Assembly (NCBI GenBank): GCA_012838275.1
Contig: DUPO01000158.1
Coordinates: 1-38,362, forward strand
Direction: 5' to 3'
DNA length: 38,362 bases
Source of the DNA: Spirochaetales bacterium
Lineage (GTDB): Bacteria; Spirochaetota; Spirochaetia; Sphaerochaetales; Sphaerochaetaceae
Shown piece by piece: positions 19,395 to 27,369 of the stretch. Within the stretch, counting starts at the first letter, position 1, and every line of letters starts with the position of its first letter. The position numbers and the translations under genes are program-made. The notes under the pieces are model-generated. The model searched no databases and was not told where the DNA came from. It was given only the letters and a program-made list of their open reading frames with translations.

Positions 19395-20555
19395 ATGGCA
19401 AAGACAGTAGCGCAGATCAATGAGAAGATCAGACAGGGGAAGGTTGTGGTGGTCACAGCCGAAGAGTTCTCCCTCATGGCAACCGAGACCGATATCGAGA
19501 CTCTTGCAGAGAAGGTGGATGTCGTTACCACTGCTACCTTCGGCCCGATGTGTTCCTCCTCTGCGGTACTCAATTTCGGGCACTGGTCTCCAGGCATCAG
19601 GATGGAGGAGATCACCCTCAATGGGGTCAGCGCCTATGAAGGCCTGGCTGCTGTGGACACCCTTATCGGAGCGACGGCAGAGTCCAAGTTCGACCCGACT
19701 TATGGTGGGGCCCATGTCATTGAGGACCTGATCAGCGGCAAGGATGTACGCCTGTTTGCCAGAGGCAAAGGCACTGACTGCTATCCCACAAGGGAGATAG
19801 ATACCTGGATCAACAAGGATACCCTTAACGAGTTTTATCTGTTCAATCCCCGAAACGCCTATCAGAACTATGCAGCGGCAACCAACAGCACCAACAAGAT
19901 CAGATACACCTATATGGGAACCCTGCTTCCCCGATTCAGCAACATTACCTATTCCACCAGCGGGGAGCTCAGCCCCCTGCTCAACGACCCGTACTTGAGG
20001 AGCATAGGCCTCGGTACCAGGATCTTCCTCGGGGGGACTGAGGGGTATGTGGTTTGGAACGGGACCCAGTACAACACGTCTCGAAAGCGAAACGAGCATG
20101 GGATCCCCTTGGGGACAGGGGCGACGCTCGCTCTCATCGGCGATGCGAAGGCGATGTCATCCGAGTTCATCCGTTCAGCCTACTATGAGAAGTACGGCGT
20201 CTCCCTGTTTGTGGGAATTGGGATCCCCATCCCTGTCCTCGATCTCCAGATGGCCAGGCATTTGGCTATCAGGAACAGCCAGATAGAGACTGTTGTCAGT
20301 GATTATGGCATTGAGGGACACCCTGAGTTGGCCCGTGTCACCTATGCTGAGCTTCAGAGCGGCAAGGTAGTGCTTCCCGGAGGCAAGGAGGTAAAAAGCG
20401 CACCTCTCTCCTCCTTGAGCAAGGCGCGGGAAATTGCAAAACTGCTGCAGAGCTGGATAGAGAAAGGTGAGTTCACCCTTACAGAGCCGGTTCATCCGCT
20501 TCCAGCGAAAAGTTTTGTAAAACCTTTGGTTCCCAGGGAAGGAGGTCCGCGATGA
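19395..20555 (+). CDS. Homocysteine biosynthesis protein (HcyBio, DUF39)
   Basis: TATFGPMCSSSAVLNFGHWSPGIRMEEITLNGVSAYEGLAAVDT..., LPRFSNITYSTSGELSPLLNDP, IFLGGTEGYVVWNGTQ. ATG 19395 with SD AGGAGG; the track start at 19272 overlaps the preceding gene. Confidence 0.9.
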   Translation: MAKTVAQINEKIRQGKVVVVTAEEFSLMATETDIETLAEKVDVVTTATFGPMCSSSAVLNFGHWSPGIRMEEITLNGVSAYEGLAAVDTLIGATAESKFDPTYGGAHVIEDLISGKDVRLFARGKGTDCYPTREIDTWINKDTLNEFYLFNPRNAYQNYAAATNSTNKIRYTYMGTLLPRFSNITYSTSGELSPLLNDPYLRSIGLGTRIFLGGTEGYVVWNGTQYNTSRKRNEHGIPLGTGATLALIGDAKAMSSEFIRSAYYEKYGVSLFVGIGIPIPVLDLQMARHLAIRNSQIETVVSDYGIEGHPELARVTYAELQSGKVVLPGGKEVKSAPLSSLSKAREIAKLLQSWIEKGEFTLTEPVHPLPAKSFVKPLVPREGGPR

Positions 20556-20965
20556 AGAAGCGTTATACACTCAGATTCTCTCCGACGCTTGTAGAGCAGC
20601 CTCTGGTAAGCAAGTTGGTCAGGACATATGATGTCGATATCAATATCCTTAATGCCGACGTCGCCTCCGGAAGAGGCGGGAAGCTGGTTGTAGAGTTGTC
20701 AGGATCTGAAGAAGCCCTCAAGAAGAGCGTGCTCTGGCTCAATCAGACAGGAATCATCGTCTCCGAGATGGTCAAGGAACTGAACTTCCAACAGGAGGGA
20801 TGCATCAACTGCGGTGCCTGTACGGCTGTCTGTTCCCCCAAGGCCCTCTCCATGGATAGGGATTGGAAGTTGGTCTATGACGCCGACCTCTGTGTGCTCT
20901 GCAGCCTCTGCATCCAGGCCTGTCCGATGCAGTTGTTCTCCCTATCAAACGAGCGGGAGGCATAG
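20552..20965 (+). CDS. NIL domain plus two [4Fe-4S] ferredoxin motifs
   Basis: N-terminal NIL-like region (LRFSPTLVEQPLVSKLVRTYDVDINILNADV) then CINCGACTAVC and CVLCSLCIQACP; ATGA overlap with the HcyBio stop. Confidence 0.92.
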   Translation: MKKRYTLRFSPTLVEQPLVSKLVRTYDVDINILNADVASGRGGKLVVELSGSEEALKKSVLWLNQTGIIVSEMVKELNFQQEGCINCGACTAVCSPKALSMDRDWKLVYDADLCVLCSLCIQACPMQLFSLSNEREA

Positions 20966-20968
20966 GCT

Positions 20969-21715
20969 GTGTACCAAGAGCGTGCCTACCGTAGGGGGAT
21001 GGGGTTCTCCAGGTTTTCCTCCGTCACGGTTGCGGTAGGAGAGAGCGACCTTTGGATCGGATATGCCCCCTTTAGTGTTGCACCCGATGCCCTTGTCAAA
21101 GAGAGTACGAGGGTGCTTAGAAGGCTGCGCAATGAGATACTCAACTATCCTGACTCTTTGTTTCTCTCCTCGCTCGTACCTCTCAGAAAGAGAGAGGACG
21201 GGGTTTCTCCCTTTCTTGAGGGTATGATTCGAGCAGCAAGACTCTCTGGGACCGGACCGATGGCAAGTGTGGCAGGGGCAATCGCACAGGAGGTTGGATC
21301 TGTTTTGAAGAGGAAGTTCTCCCTGGATGAAATAGTAGTGGAAAATGGCGGTGATCTGTACATCGATACCCTTAAACCATTGTCTGTTACACTTTTTGCC
21401 GGGTCTAACAAGCTTTCAGGTAAGGTTTCTATTATTGTTGACATGGAGCATTGTCCTTTGGGCGTATGCACCTCCTCCGCTAAAGTCGGCCATTCCCACA
21501 GTTTTGGCAGAGCTGACGCTGTGATGGTAGCCTGCAAGGATGCTGCCCTTGCAGACGCCTATGCGACAGCATTCTGCAATATGGTCAGAGAAGAAGCGGA
21601 TGTAGAGCGGGTCTCCCGTCTGATGAATGAAAAAGAGGAGATACTCTCCGCTCTTGTCCTACTTGATACAAAACTGGCACTCTGTGGTCAGTTGGAGGTA
21701 CGAAACAAAGCATGA
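20969..21715 (+). CDS. UPF0280 family (ApbE-like) protein
   Basis: GTG start; RAARLSGTGPMASVAGAIAQEVG, VVENGGDLYI, GVCTSSAKVGHSHSFGRADAVMV. Confidence 0.88.
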   Translation: MYQERAYRRGMGFSRFSSVTVAVGESDLWIGYAPFSVAPDALVKESTRVLRRLRNEILNYPDSLFLSSLVPLRKREDGVSPFLEGMIRAARLSGTGPMASVAGAIAQEVGSVLKRKFSLDEIVVENGGDLYIDTLKPLSVTLFAGSNKLSGKVSIIVDMEHCPLGVCTSSAKVGHSHSFGRADAVMVACKDAALADAYATAFCNMVREEADVERVSRLMNEKEEILSALVLLDTKLALCGQLEVRNKA

Positions 21716-24700
21716 ACCGAAAAGAATATTTGCATAAGATTCTCAGCGAGCGTATAGCCTTGCTCGACGGGGCGATGGGTACCATGATCCAAGCCGAAGG
21801 TTTGGACAGTGACGACTTTACCCTGGATGGGAAAACAGCATTCGGATGCAACGAGTTTCTCAACCTCAGCCGTGGTGATGTGATCTTTGGTATCCACACC
21901 GCCTACCTGGAAGCGGGAGCCGACATCATCGAGACAAATACCTTCTGTGCCAATGCCTTCAACTTGGAGGAGTATGGCCTCGCTGATGATGTCCTCGCCA
22001 TCAATCAGGCAGGTTGTGAGATAGCACGGGAAGCCGCAGCCGACTTTGAAAGCTCTCATGAGGGGTATGCCTTTGTGGCTGGGGTCATCGGTCCCACCAA
22101 CCGTAGCCTCTCCTTCTCCTCCGATGTCGGTGACCCAGCCTACCGGCAGAGTGATTTTGCCTCATTCAAGGCGATGTACACCCAGCAGGCCGAAGTGCTT
22201 CTCGATGGGAGTGTAGACCTCCTGCTCATTGAGACGGCCTTCGATACCCTTGTTGCAAAAAGTGCGATCATGGGGTGCCTTGAAGCGATGCGGACTAAAG
22301 ATCGGGAAGTCCCCCTGATGGTGAGTGCAACCTTCAGTGACCAGAGCCAACGTACCCTCAGCGGGCAGACTTTGGAGGCGTTTGTCGTCTCACTCTCCCA
22401 TTTCCCGCTCTTCTCCCTAGGACTCAACTGCTCTACAGGGCCTGAGGAGATGCTCCCTCTGATAGGGAGACTCTCCGAATTGGCACCCTTTTACATCAGT
22501 GCCCATCCGAATGCCGGCTTTCCCGACAAGGAGGGATCGTACAGTCTGAGCCCTGCCCAGTTGGCAAAGGAACTGGAGCCGGCATTGGCTCGGGGGTGTC
22601 TGAATATTGTAGGAGGGTGTTGCGGTACGACGCCCGAACATATCAGGGCCCTCTCAAAGGCGGTGCAGGGAAAGCCCGTGCATACAAGACTCGAGCGGGA
22701 TCATACCCTGCTTCTTGCCGGTTTGGAAGTTTGCCCTCTGCCAAGCGACAGGCTGTTGGTCATCGGGGAGCGCACCAATGTCGCAGGTTCCCGAAAGTTT
22801 GCCCGCCTCATCAGGGAGAAGTCGTGGGAAGAGGCTCTCTTGGTTGCGCGGACCCAGATCGAGGAGGGAGCAGATGTCATCGATCTCTGTATGGACGCTT
22901 CCATGCTTGATGCGCAAGAGAGCATGGTGAGTTTTCTCAGGCATAGGGGCAGCGACCCTTCGGTAAGTAGGGTCCCTGTCATGGTGGACTCCTCTGATTG
23001 GTCGGTCATTGAGCGCTCTTTACAGGAGATCCAGGGCCGGGGGATAGTAAATTCCATCAGTCTCAAGGAGGGAGAGGCGAAGTTTGTCGAGCGGGCGAAG
23101 CTTATCGCTTCCTACGGTTTTGCCATGGTTGTCATGCTCTTTGATGAGGAGGGGCAGGCCGATACGTATGAACGGAAGATTTCCCTGGCGAAGCGTAGCT
23201 ATAACACCCTCTTGCTTGCAGGGATACGGGCCGAGGATATCATCTTCGATTCCAACGTGCTCTCCATTGCGACAGGCATTGACGAGCACGACACCTATGC
23301 ACGTGATTTTCTGAAGGCTGTCTCTTGGATTAAAAAGAACCTTCCTCACTGCCATACCATAGGGGGCATCAGCAACCTGTCCTTCTCCTTCAGGGGGAAC
23401 GACACCTTGCGCAATGCCATGCATGCAGTGTTTCTCGACCTCTCCTCGCTGGATATGGGCATAGTCAATCCTGCAGTTAGTAGGGAGGTGGATGCAATAG
23501 ATGCAAGGACAAGGGATATCATCAAAAGAGCCCTGCTTGCCGAAGGGTCTGACCTGCCCTCAGTCAGGATGGAGCTTATCGATCTTGCCCTGGAGACAGG
23601 CGGGGAGGAAAAGAAGGGTGCGGCTAGGAAGGCAACCATTCGAAATGAGTGGAAGACCCTCCCTCCCCGGAAGCGGCTTGTGGAGGCCGTACTCAAGGGA
23701 GAGAACGGCTATCTTAAAGAGGACCTTGCCCTCCTTATTGAAGAAAATCCGCTTGCCCTGGTTGAGGGACCTCTCATGGAGGGGATGAAAAAGGTAGGTA
23801 AGCTTTTTGGGGAAGGCAAGCTATTCCTTCCCCAGGTGGTTCGTAGTGCCCGAACCATGAAAATGGCAGTTGATATCCTCCAACCCCGAATTACAGCTTA
23901 TATTGCTAGTTCAAAGGCAGTTTCAGGTAGCCATAAGAAGAAGATTGCTGTCATAGCTACGGTCAAGGGAGATGTGCACGACATTGGAAAGAACATCGTC
24001 AGTCTTATCCTTACCTGCAACAACTTTGAGGTGATCGACCTTGGGGTGATGGTTCCCAAAGAGCAGATCCTCGCAGCGGCTAAGGAGAACCATGCCGATC
24101 TTGTCGGGTTGAGCGGCCTCATTACCCCTTCGCTTCGTGAGATGGCTTCGGTGATCGGATTGTTTGAAGAGAGTGGTTGTACTATTCCTATATTTGTTGG
24201 TGGGGCGACCACCAGCGAGTTGCACACAGCTGTAAAGCTCTCCCCCCTGTATGGGGGCCCTGTCATCCAGACTAAGGACGCCTCTGCTATGGCCCTGACT
24301 GCCCAGCTGGCGGTAGGAGAGGAGCGGAAGAGCTTTTTGAGGGAACACGAGAGGCAGACCCTCAGGTTGAGAGAGAGTGAACAAGGGGCGCAACGCCCCT
24401 CTGTAAGCTTTGACTATGCATCAATCCTTGCCAAACAAGGACAGAAGGAACAAGGCAGCGTAGCAGATGAGTATGGCGTCTTTGTCATGAAGGATTTCTC
24501 CCTTCCTCTTCTGGTTGGGAAGATCAATTGGAAGATGTACTGCGCTGCATGGAAAGTCCCCTTCTTAAGTGAGGAGGGCGAAAGGTTGGTCAGTGAGGCT
24601 AAAGCGCTTTTGGAGAGACAAGAGATACAAAACCTGTTTGAACAGGGATCCAGGGTTGTATGCGGCCTTTTTCCGGCCCAAAGTGACCGTCTTGAGGTGA

Positions 24701-25233
24701 AGGTGGGCTCTTCCTCTTTCTATTTCTTGCGTAATGAGGAGAGCGGGTTCTCCCTTGCCGATGCCATCGCCAAGGAAGATACGGTGGGCCTGTTGGTCGC
24801 AACCTCAGCTTTGAAGCTGGCTGAGCATTTGAAGCATCCGGATGAGGGGTACACACACCTCGCTTTGCAACTTCTTGCTGACAGGCTTGCAGAGGTCCTC
24901 GCCGATGAGGCGGAGGCCTTCCTCAAGGAAAAGTGGGGATGTTCCTGTCCCTCATTCATCCGTCCCGCTCCGGGATACTCCTCCTGGAGCGACCATAGTG
25001 AGAAACAAACCCTGTTCGAACTGCTTGGGGCCGAGGAGAAGATCGGGGTACGTCTTACCGAAAGTTTTGCCATGGACCCTGCATCAAGTGTCTGCTCCAT
25101 GCTCATCGGAGGGGAGAACCTCCGGTATTTCGCCATTGGTAAGGTTTCTGAGGCTCAGGTTGCCCTGTATGCCCAAAAGAAGGGTATTGCAGAGGATAAG
25201 CTTGTCACGCTCCTTGCTGGTATGGAATACTAA
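21712..25233 (+). CDS. metH: Cobalamin-dependent methionine synthase, full length
   Basis: LLDGAMGTMIQ, GGCCGTTPEHI, VIGERTNVAGSRKFARLI, DVHDIGKNIV (B12 His), APGYSSWSDHSEKQTLFELL...LTESFAMDPASSV activation domain; ATGA overlap with upstream stop. Confidence 0.96.
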   Translation: MNRKEYLHKILSERIALLDGAMGTMIQAEGLDSDDFTLDGKTAFGCNEFLNLSRGDVIFGIHTAYLEAGADIIETNTFCANAFNLEEYGLADDVLAINQAGCEIAREAAADFESSHEGYAFVAGVIGPTNRSLSFSSDVGDPAYRQSDFASFKAMYTQQAEVLLDGSVDLLLIETAFDTLVAKSAIMGCLEAMRTKDREVPLMVSATFSDQSQRTLSGQTLEAFVVSLSHFPLFSLGLNCSTGPEEMLPLIGRLSELAPFYISAHPNAGFPDKEGSYSLSPAQLAKELEPALARGCLNIVGGCCGTTPEHIRALSKAVQGKPVHTRLERDHTLLLAGLEVCPLPSDRLLVIGERTNVAGSRKFARLIREKSWEEALLVARTQIEEGADVIDLCMDASMLDAQESMVSFLRHRGSDPSVSRVPVMVDSSDWSVIERSLQEIQGRGIVNSISLKEGEAKFVERAKLIASYGFAMVVMLFDEEGQADTYERKISLAKRSYNTLLLAGIRAEDIIFDSNVLSIATGIDEHDTYARDFLKAVSWIKKNLPHCHTIGGISNLSFSFRGNDTLRNAMHAVFLDLSSLDMGIVNPAVSREVDAIDARTRDIIKRALLAEGSDLPSVRMELIDLALETGGEEKKGAARKATIRNEWKTLPPRKRLVEAVLKGENGYLKEDLALLIEENPLALVEGPLMEGMKKVGKLFGEGKLFLPQVVRSARTMKMAVDILQPRITAYIASSKAVSGSHKKKIAVIATVKGDVHDIGKNIVSLILTCNNFEVIDLGVMVPKEQILAAAKENHADLVGLSGLITPSLREMASVIGLFEESGCTIPIFVGGATTSELHTAVKLSPLYGGPVIQTKDASAMALTAQLAVGEERKSFLREHERQTLRLRESEQGAQRPSVSFDYASILAKQGQKEQGSVADEYGVFVMKDFSLPLLVGKINWKMYCAAWKVPFLSEEGERLVSEAKALLERQEIQNLFEQGSRVVCGLFPAQSDRLEVKVGSSSFYFLRNEESGFSLADAIAKEDTVGLLVATSALKLAEHLKHPDEGYTHLALQLLADRLAEVLADEAEAFLKEKWGCSCPSFIRPAPGYSSWSDHSEKQTLFELLGAEEKIGVRLTESFAMDPASSVCSMLIGGENLRYFAIGKVSEAQVALYAQKKGIAEDKLVTLLAGMEY

Positions 25234-25237
25234 GTGT

Positions 25238-26191
25238 ATGAAAGTCATAGATATCCTTAATCGGGCCAAGAAGCCCTTGTTTACGTTCGAACTGGTTCCT
25301 CCCTTGAAGGGAGGGAATGCTGAAGTGCTTCTGGATACGGTCCGATCACTGAGCCTTTTTGAGCCAGCGTACATCAACGTTACCAACCACCAGGCTGAGG
25401 TAGTCTACAACGAGCGTCCCGACGGTCTGCTCGAACGGCGTATTGTACGTAAACGTCCGGGCACCATCGCCCTCTCATCCCTCATCCAGCATACCTTCAA
25501 CATACCGGTGGTCGCCCACCTTATCTGTGGGGGGATGCAGAGCGAGGAGATTGAAGATGCGCTGTTGGAGCTCAACTTCTTGGGTATCAAGAATGTCCTC
25601 GCCCTCCGAGGCGATCCCCCGCAGGGGCAGAAGCGGTTCGTACCGATTAAGGGGGGGCACCAGTACTCCAGTGATATGGTGAAGCAGATAGACAACCTCA
25701 ACCAGGGCATCTATCTGGATGAGGCCCTGGTCAATGGGGAGAAGACAGACTTCTGTATCGGTGTCGCCGGGTATCCGGAGAAACACGCGGAGGCTGCAAA
25801 CCGCATCACTGATATGGAACACCTGAAGCATAAGGTTGCCTGCGGAGCTGAATATATCGTGACCCAGATGTTCTTCGACAACAGTGTCTACTACAGGTTT
25901 GTCGAGGAGTGTCGTCAGAATGGCATCACCGTACCCATAATTCCCGGAATCAAGCCGATCGGCAGCAAGCGGGACCTTGCCACCATTCCCCAGACATTCC
26001 ATGTCGACTTTCCCCCTGAGTTGGTCGATCTGCTGCATAGGGCAAAGAAACTCTCCGAAGTGAAGGAAGTTGGAGTATACTGGAGCAAGAAGCAGGCGAA
26101 GGACCTGATCGAACATAAAGTTCCCGGTGTCCATTTCTATACACTGGGAAAGGCTGAGGCTGTTTCCCAGGTTGTAAGAGATGTCTATTGA
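25238..26191 (+). CDS. metF: 5,10-methylenetetrahydrofolate reductase
   Basis: MKVIDILNRAKKPLFTFELVPP, YINVTNHQ, HLICGG, VLALRGDPP, YIVTQMFFDN, PIIPGIKPI; start 4 nt after the metH stop (track start at 24842 lies inside metH). Confidence 0.94.
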   Translation: MKVIDILNRAKKPLFTFELVPPLKGGNAEVLLDTVRSLSLFEPAYINVTNHQAEVVYNERPDGLLERRIVRKRPGTIALSSLIQHTFNIPVVAHLICGGMQSEEIEDALLELNFLGIKNVLALRGDPPQGQKRFVPIKGGHQYSSDMVKQIDNLNQGIYLDEALVNGEKTDFCIGVAGYPEKHAEAANRITDMEHLKHKVACGAEYIVTQMFFDNSVYYRFVEECRQNGITVPIIPGIKPIGSKRDLATIPQTFHVDFPPELVDLLHRAKKLSEVKEVGVYWSKKQAKDLIEHKVPGVHFYTLGKAEAVSQVVRDVY

Positions 26192-26214
26192 TATCAATCA
26201 TAAAGGAGTTTGTG

Positions 26215-26637
26215 ATGGCTGAAACGAGTAAGGTTAATAAAAAAAGCAGTGCATTTGTATTGAGGCTTGTCATCTCTTTGCTGTATATCAGCATAGGGCT
26301 TCAGGGCCTCATCTCTCGTGGAGGCAGTTCTGGTATCGGAGCGCTCTATAAGGCGTTCAGCAGCGATGTGATAATCTATCTGGTGGCTGTCGTCGTTATG
26401 TTGGGTGGCCTTGTAATGCTGATCCCGCTGTTTACGAACAAGCTTTCAGGTGTATTTGTCAAAGCTGGTACCATTGCCGTATTGGTCATCTGGATAGCAG
26501 CGATCTTCTTCGCGGATATCGCTCCGGGGTTCCGTGGGTTCAGGGCAGAGCACTGGATCTCCTGGGTCGAGAGCGTCATGTTCCACCTGATTGTTCTTAT
26601 TGCAACGTTTGAGGTTTCAAAGAAAGCCTTAGCGTGA
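26215..26637 (+). CDS. Small DoxX-like four-TM membrane protein
   Basis: MAETSKVNKKSSAFVLRLVISLLYISIGLQGL...; SD AAAGGAG just before ATG 26215. Confidence 0.75.
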   Translation: MAETSKVNKKSSAFVLRLVISLLYISIGLQGLISRGGSSGIGALYKAFSSDVIIYLVAVVVMLGGLVMLIPLFTNKLSGVFVKAGTIAVLVIWIAAIFFADIAPGFRGFRAEHWISWVESVMFHLIVLIATFEVSKKALA

Positions 26638-27291
26638 TTTTTTCACTCCCATCTTTGGACAATCCTGTTGTTGCGGGCATCTGGAGCACCATGGGCTTAC
26701 CGAGGTGCAGATAAGCTGGCCGTAGATCACCAACAGTTCATTGAGTGGTATCCAAAATCTCCTGGGCATGACGCGTTGAAGTGCAACTTCAGTCTGCTCA
26801 GGGGTTTTTGTATTGACCCAGCCCATCCTGTTTGCAATCTTGTGGACATGACAGTCAACACAGATCGCCTCTATGCCGAACCCCAAATTGAGGGTGAGAT
26901 TGGCTGTCTTTATCCCGACCCCTGGCAATTTCATCAGCTCTGCACTTGTTGATGGAACCCTTCCCCCATACTCGGAGAGCAGCATTTCACTGATTGCGTG
27001 GATTGTCTTGGCCTTGGTCTTGTAGAATCCGGCAGGGTAGATCGCCTTTTCAATCTCATCCAGGCCCAAGGCGAGCATGGCCTCCGGAGTATCGGCAAGA
27101 AGAAAGAGATTTTTGCTTGAAGCCAGGGTTACCACATCACGGGTCCTCAGTGAGAGGATGGTGGCGATGAGAACGCGGTAGGGGTCATCTTTCTCCCCAG
27201 CAATGATTGAGAGGGAGGGCAAGGTCCTCCCCTCGTCTTCGATGGCCTTCCTGAATGAGGAGAATATCTCGTCCCAGTACTGTTCTTCCAT
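26629..27291 (-). CDS. nth: Endonuclease III-family DNA glycosylase/AP lyase
   Basis: LPGVGIKTANLTLNLGFGIEAICVDCHV (catalytic Lys/Asp) and C-x6-C-x2-C-x5-C cluster CTSVSPWCSRCPQQQDC. Start placed at MEEQYWDE from promoter geometry; alternative start 27303. Confidence 0.92.
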   Translation of the reverse strand: MEEQYWDEIFSSFRKAIEDEGRTLPSLSIIAGEKDDPYRVLIATILSLRTRDVVTLASSKNLFLLADTPEAMLALGLDEIEKAIYPAGFYKTKAKTIHAISEMLLSEYGGRVPSTSAELMKLPGVGIKTANLTLNLGFGIEAICVDCHVHKIANRMGWVNTKTPEQTEVALQRVMPRRFWIPLNELLVIYGQLICTSVSPWCSRCPQQQDCPKMGVKKSR

Positions 27292-27298
27292 ACCTGTT

Positions 27299-27327
27299 TG
27301 CATAGCATGGCACTAGGAAAAAGGCAA
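27299..27327 (-). promoter_or_regulatory. Candidate promoter of nth: TTGCCT-N17-TATGCA
   Basis: -35 at 27322-27327, -10 at 27299-27304, 7 nt before ATG 27291. Confidence 0.45.
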
Positions 27328-27334
27328 TGGTTAC

Positions 27335-27363
27335 TTGACCTTTTGGTGGATACCTTCTAGCGT
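27335..27363 (+). promoter_or_regulatory. Candidate promoter of the DAHPS-PDT gene: TTGACC-N17-TAGCGT
   Basis: -35 TTGACC 27335-27340, -10 TAGCGT 27358-27363 (weak), 6 nt before ATG 27370. Confidence 0.4.
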
Positions 27364-27369
27364 AATCGC

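Noticed and set aside
24842-25237. N-terminal extension of the metF ORF in the track
   Set aside because: Lies within the metH activation domain in another frame; metF begins at 25238 with a conserved N-terminus.
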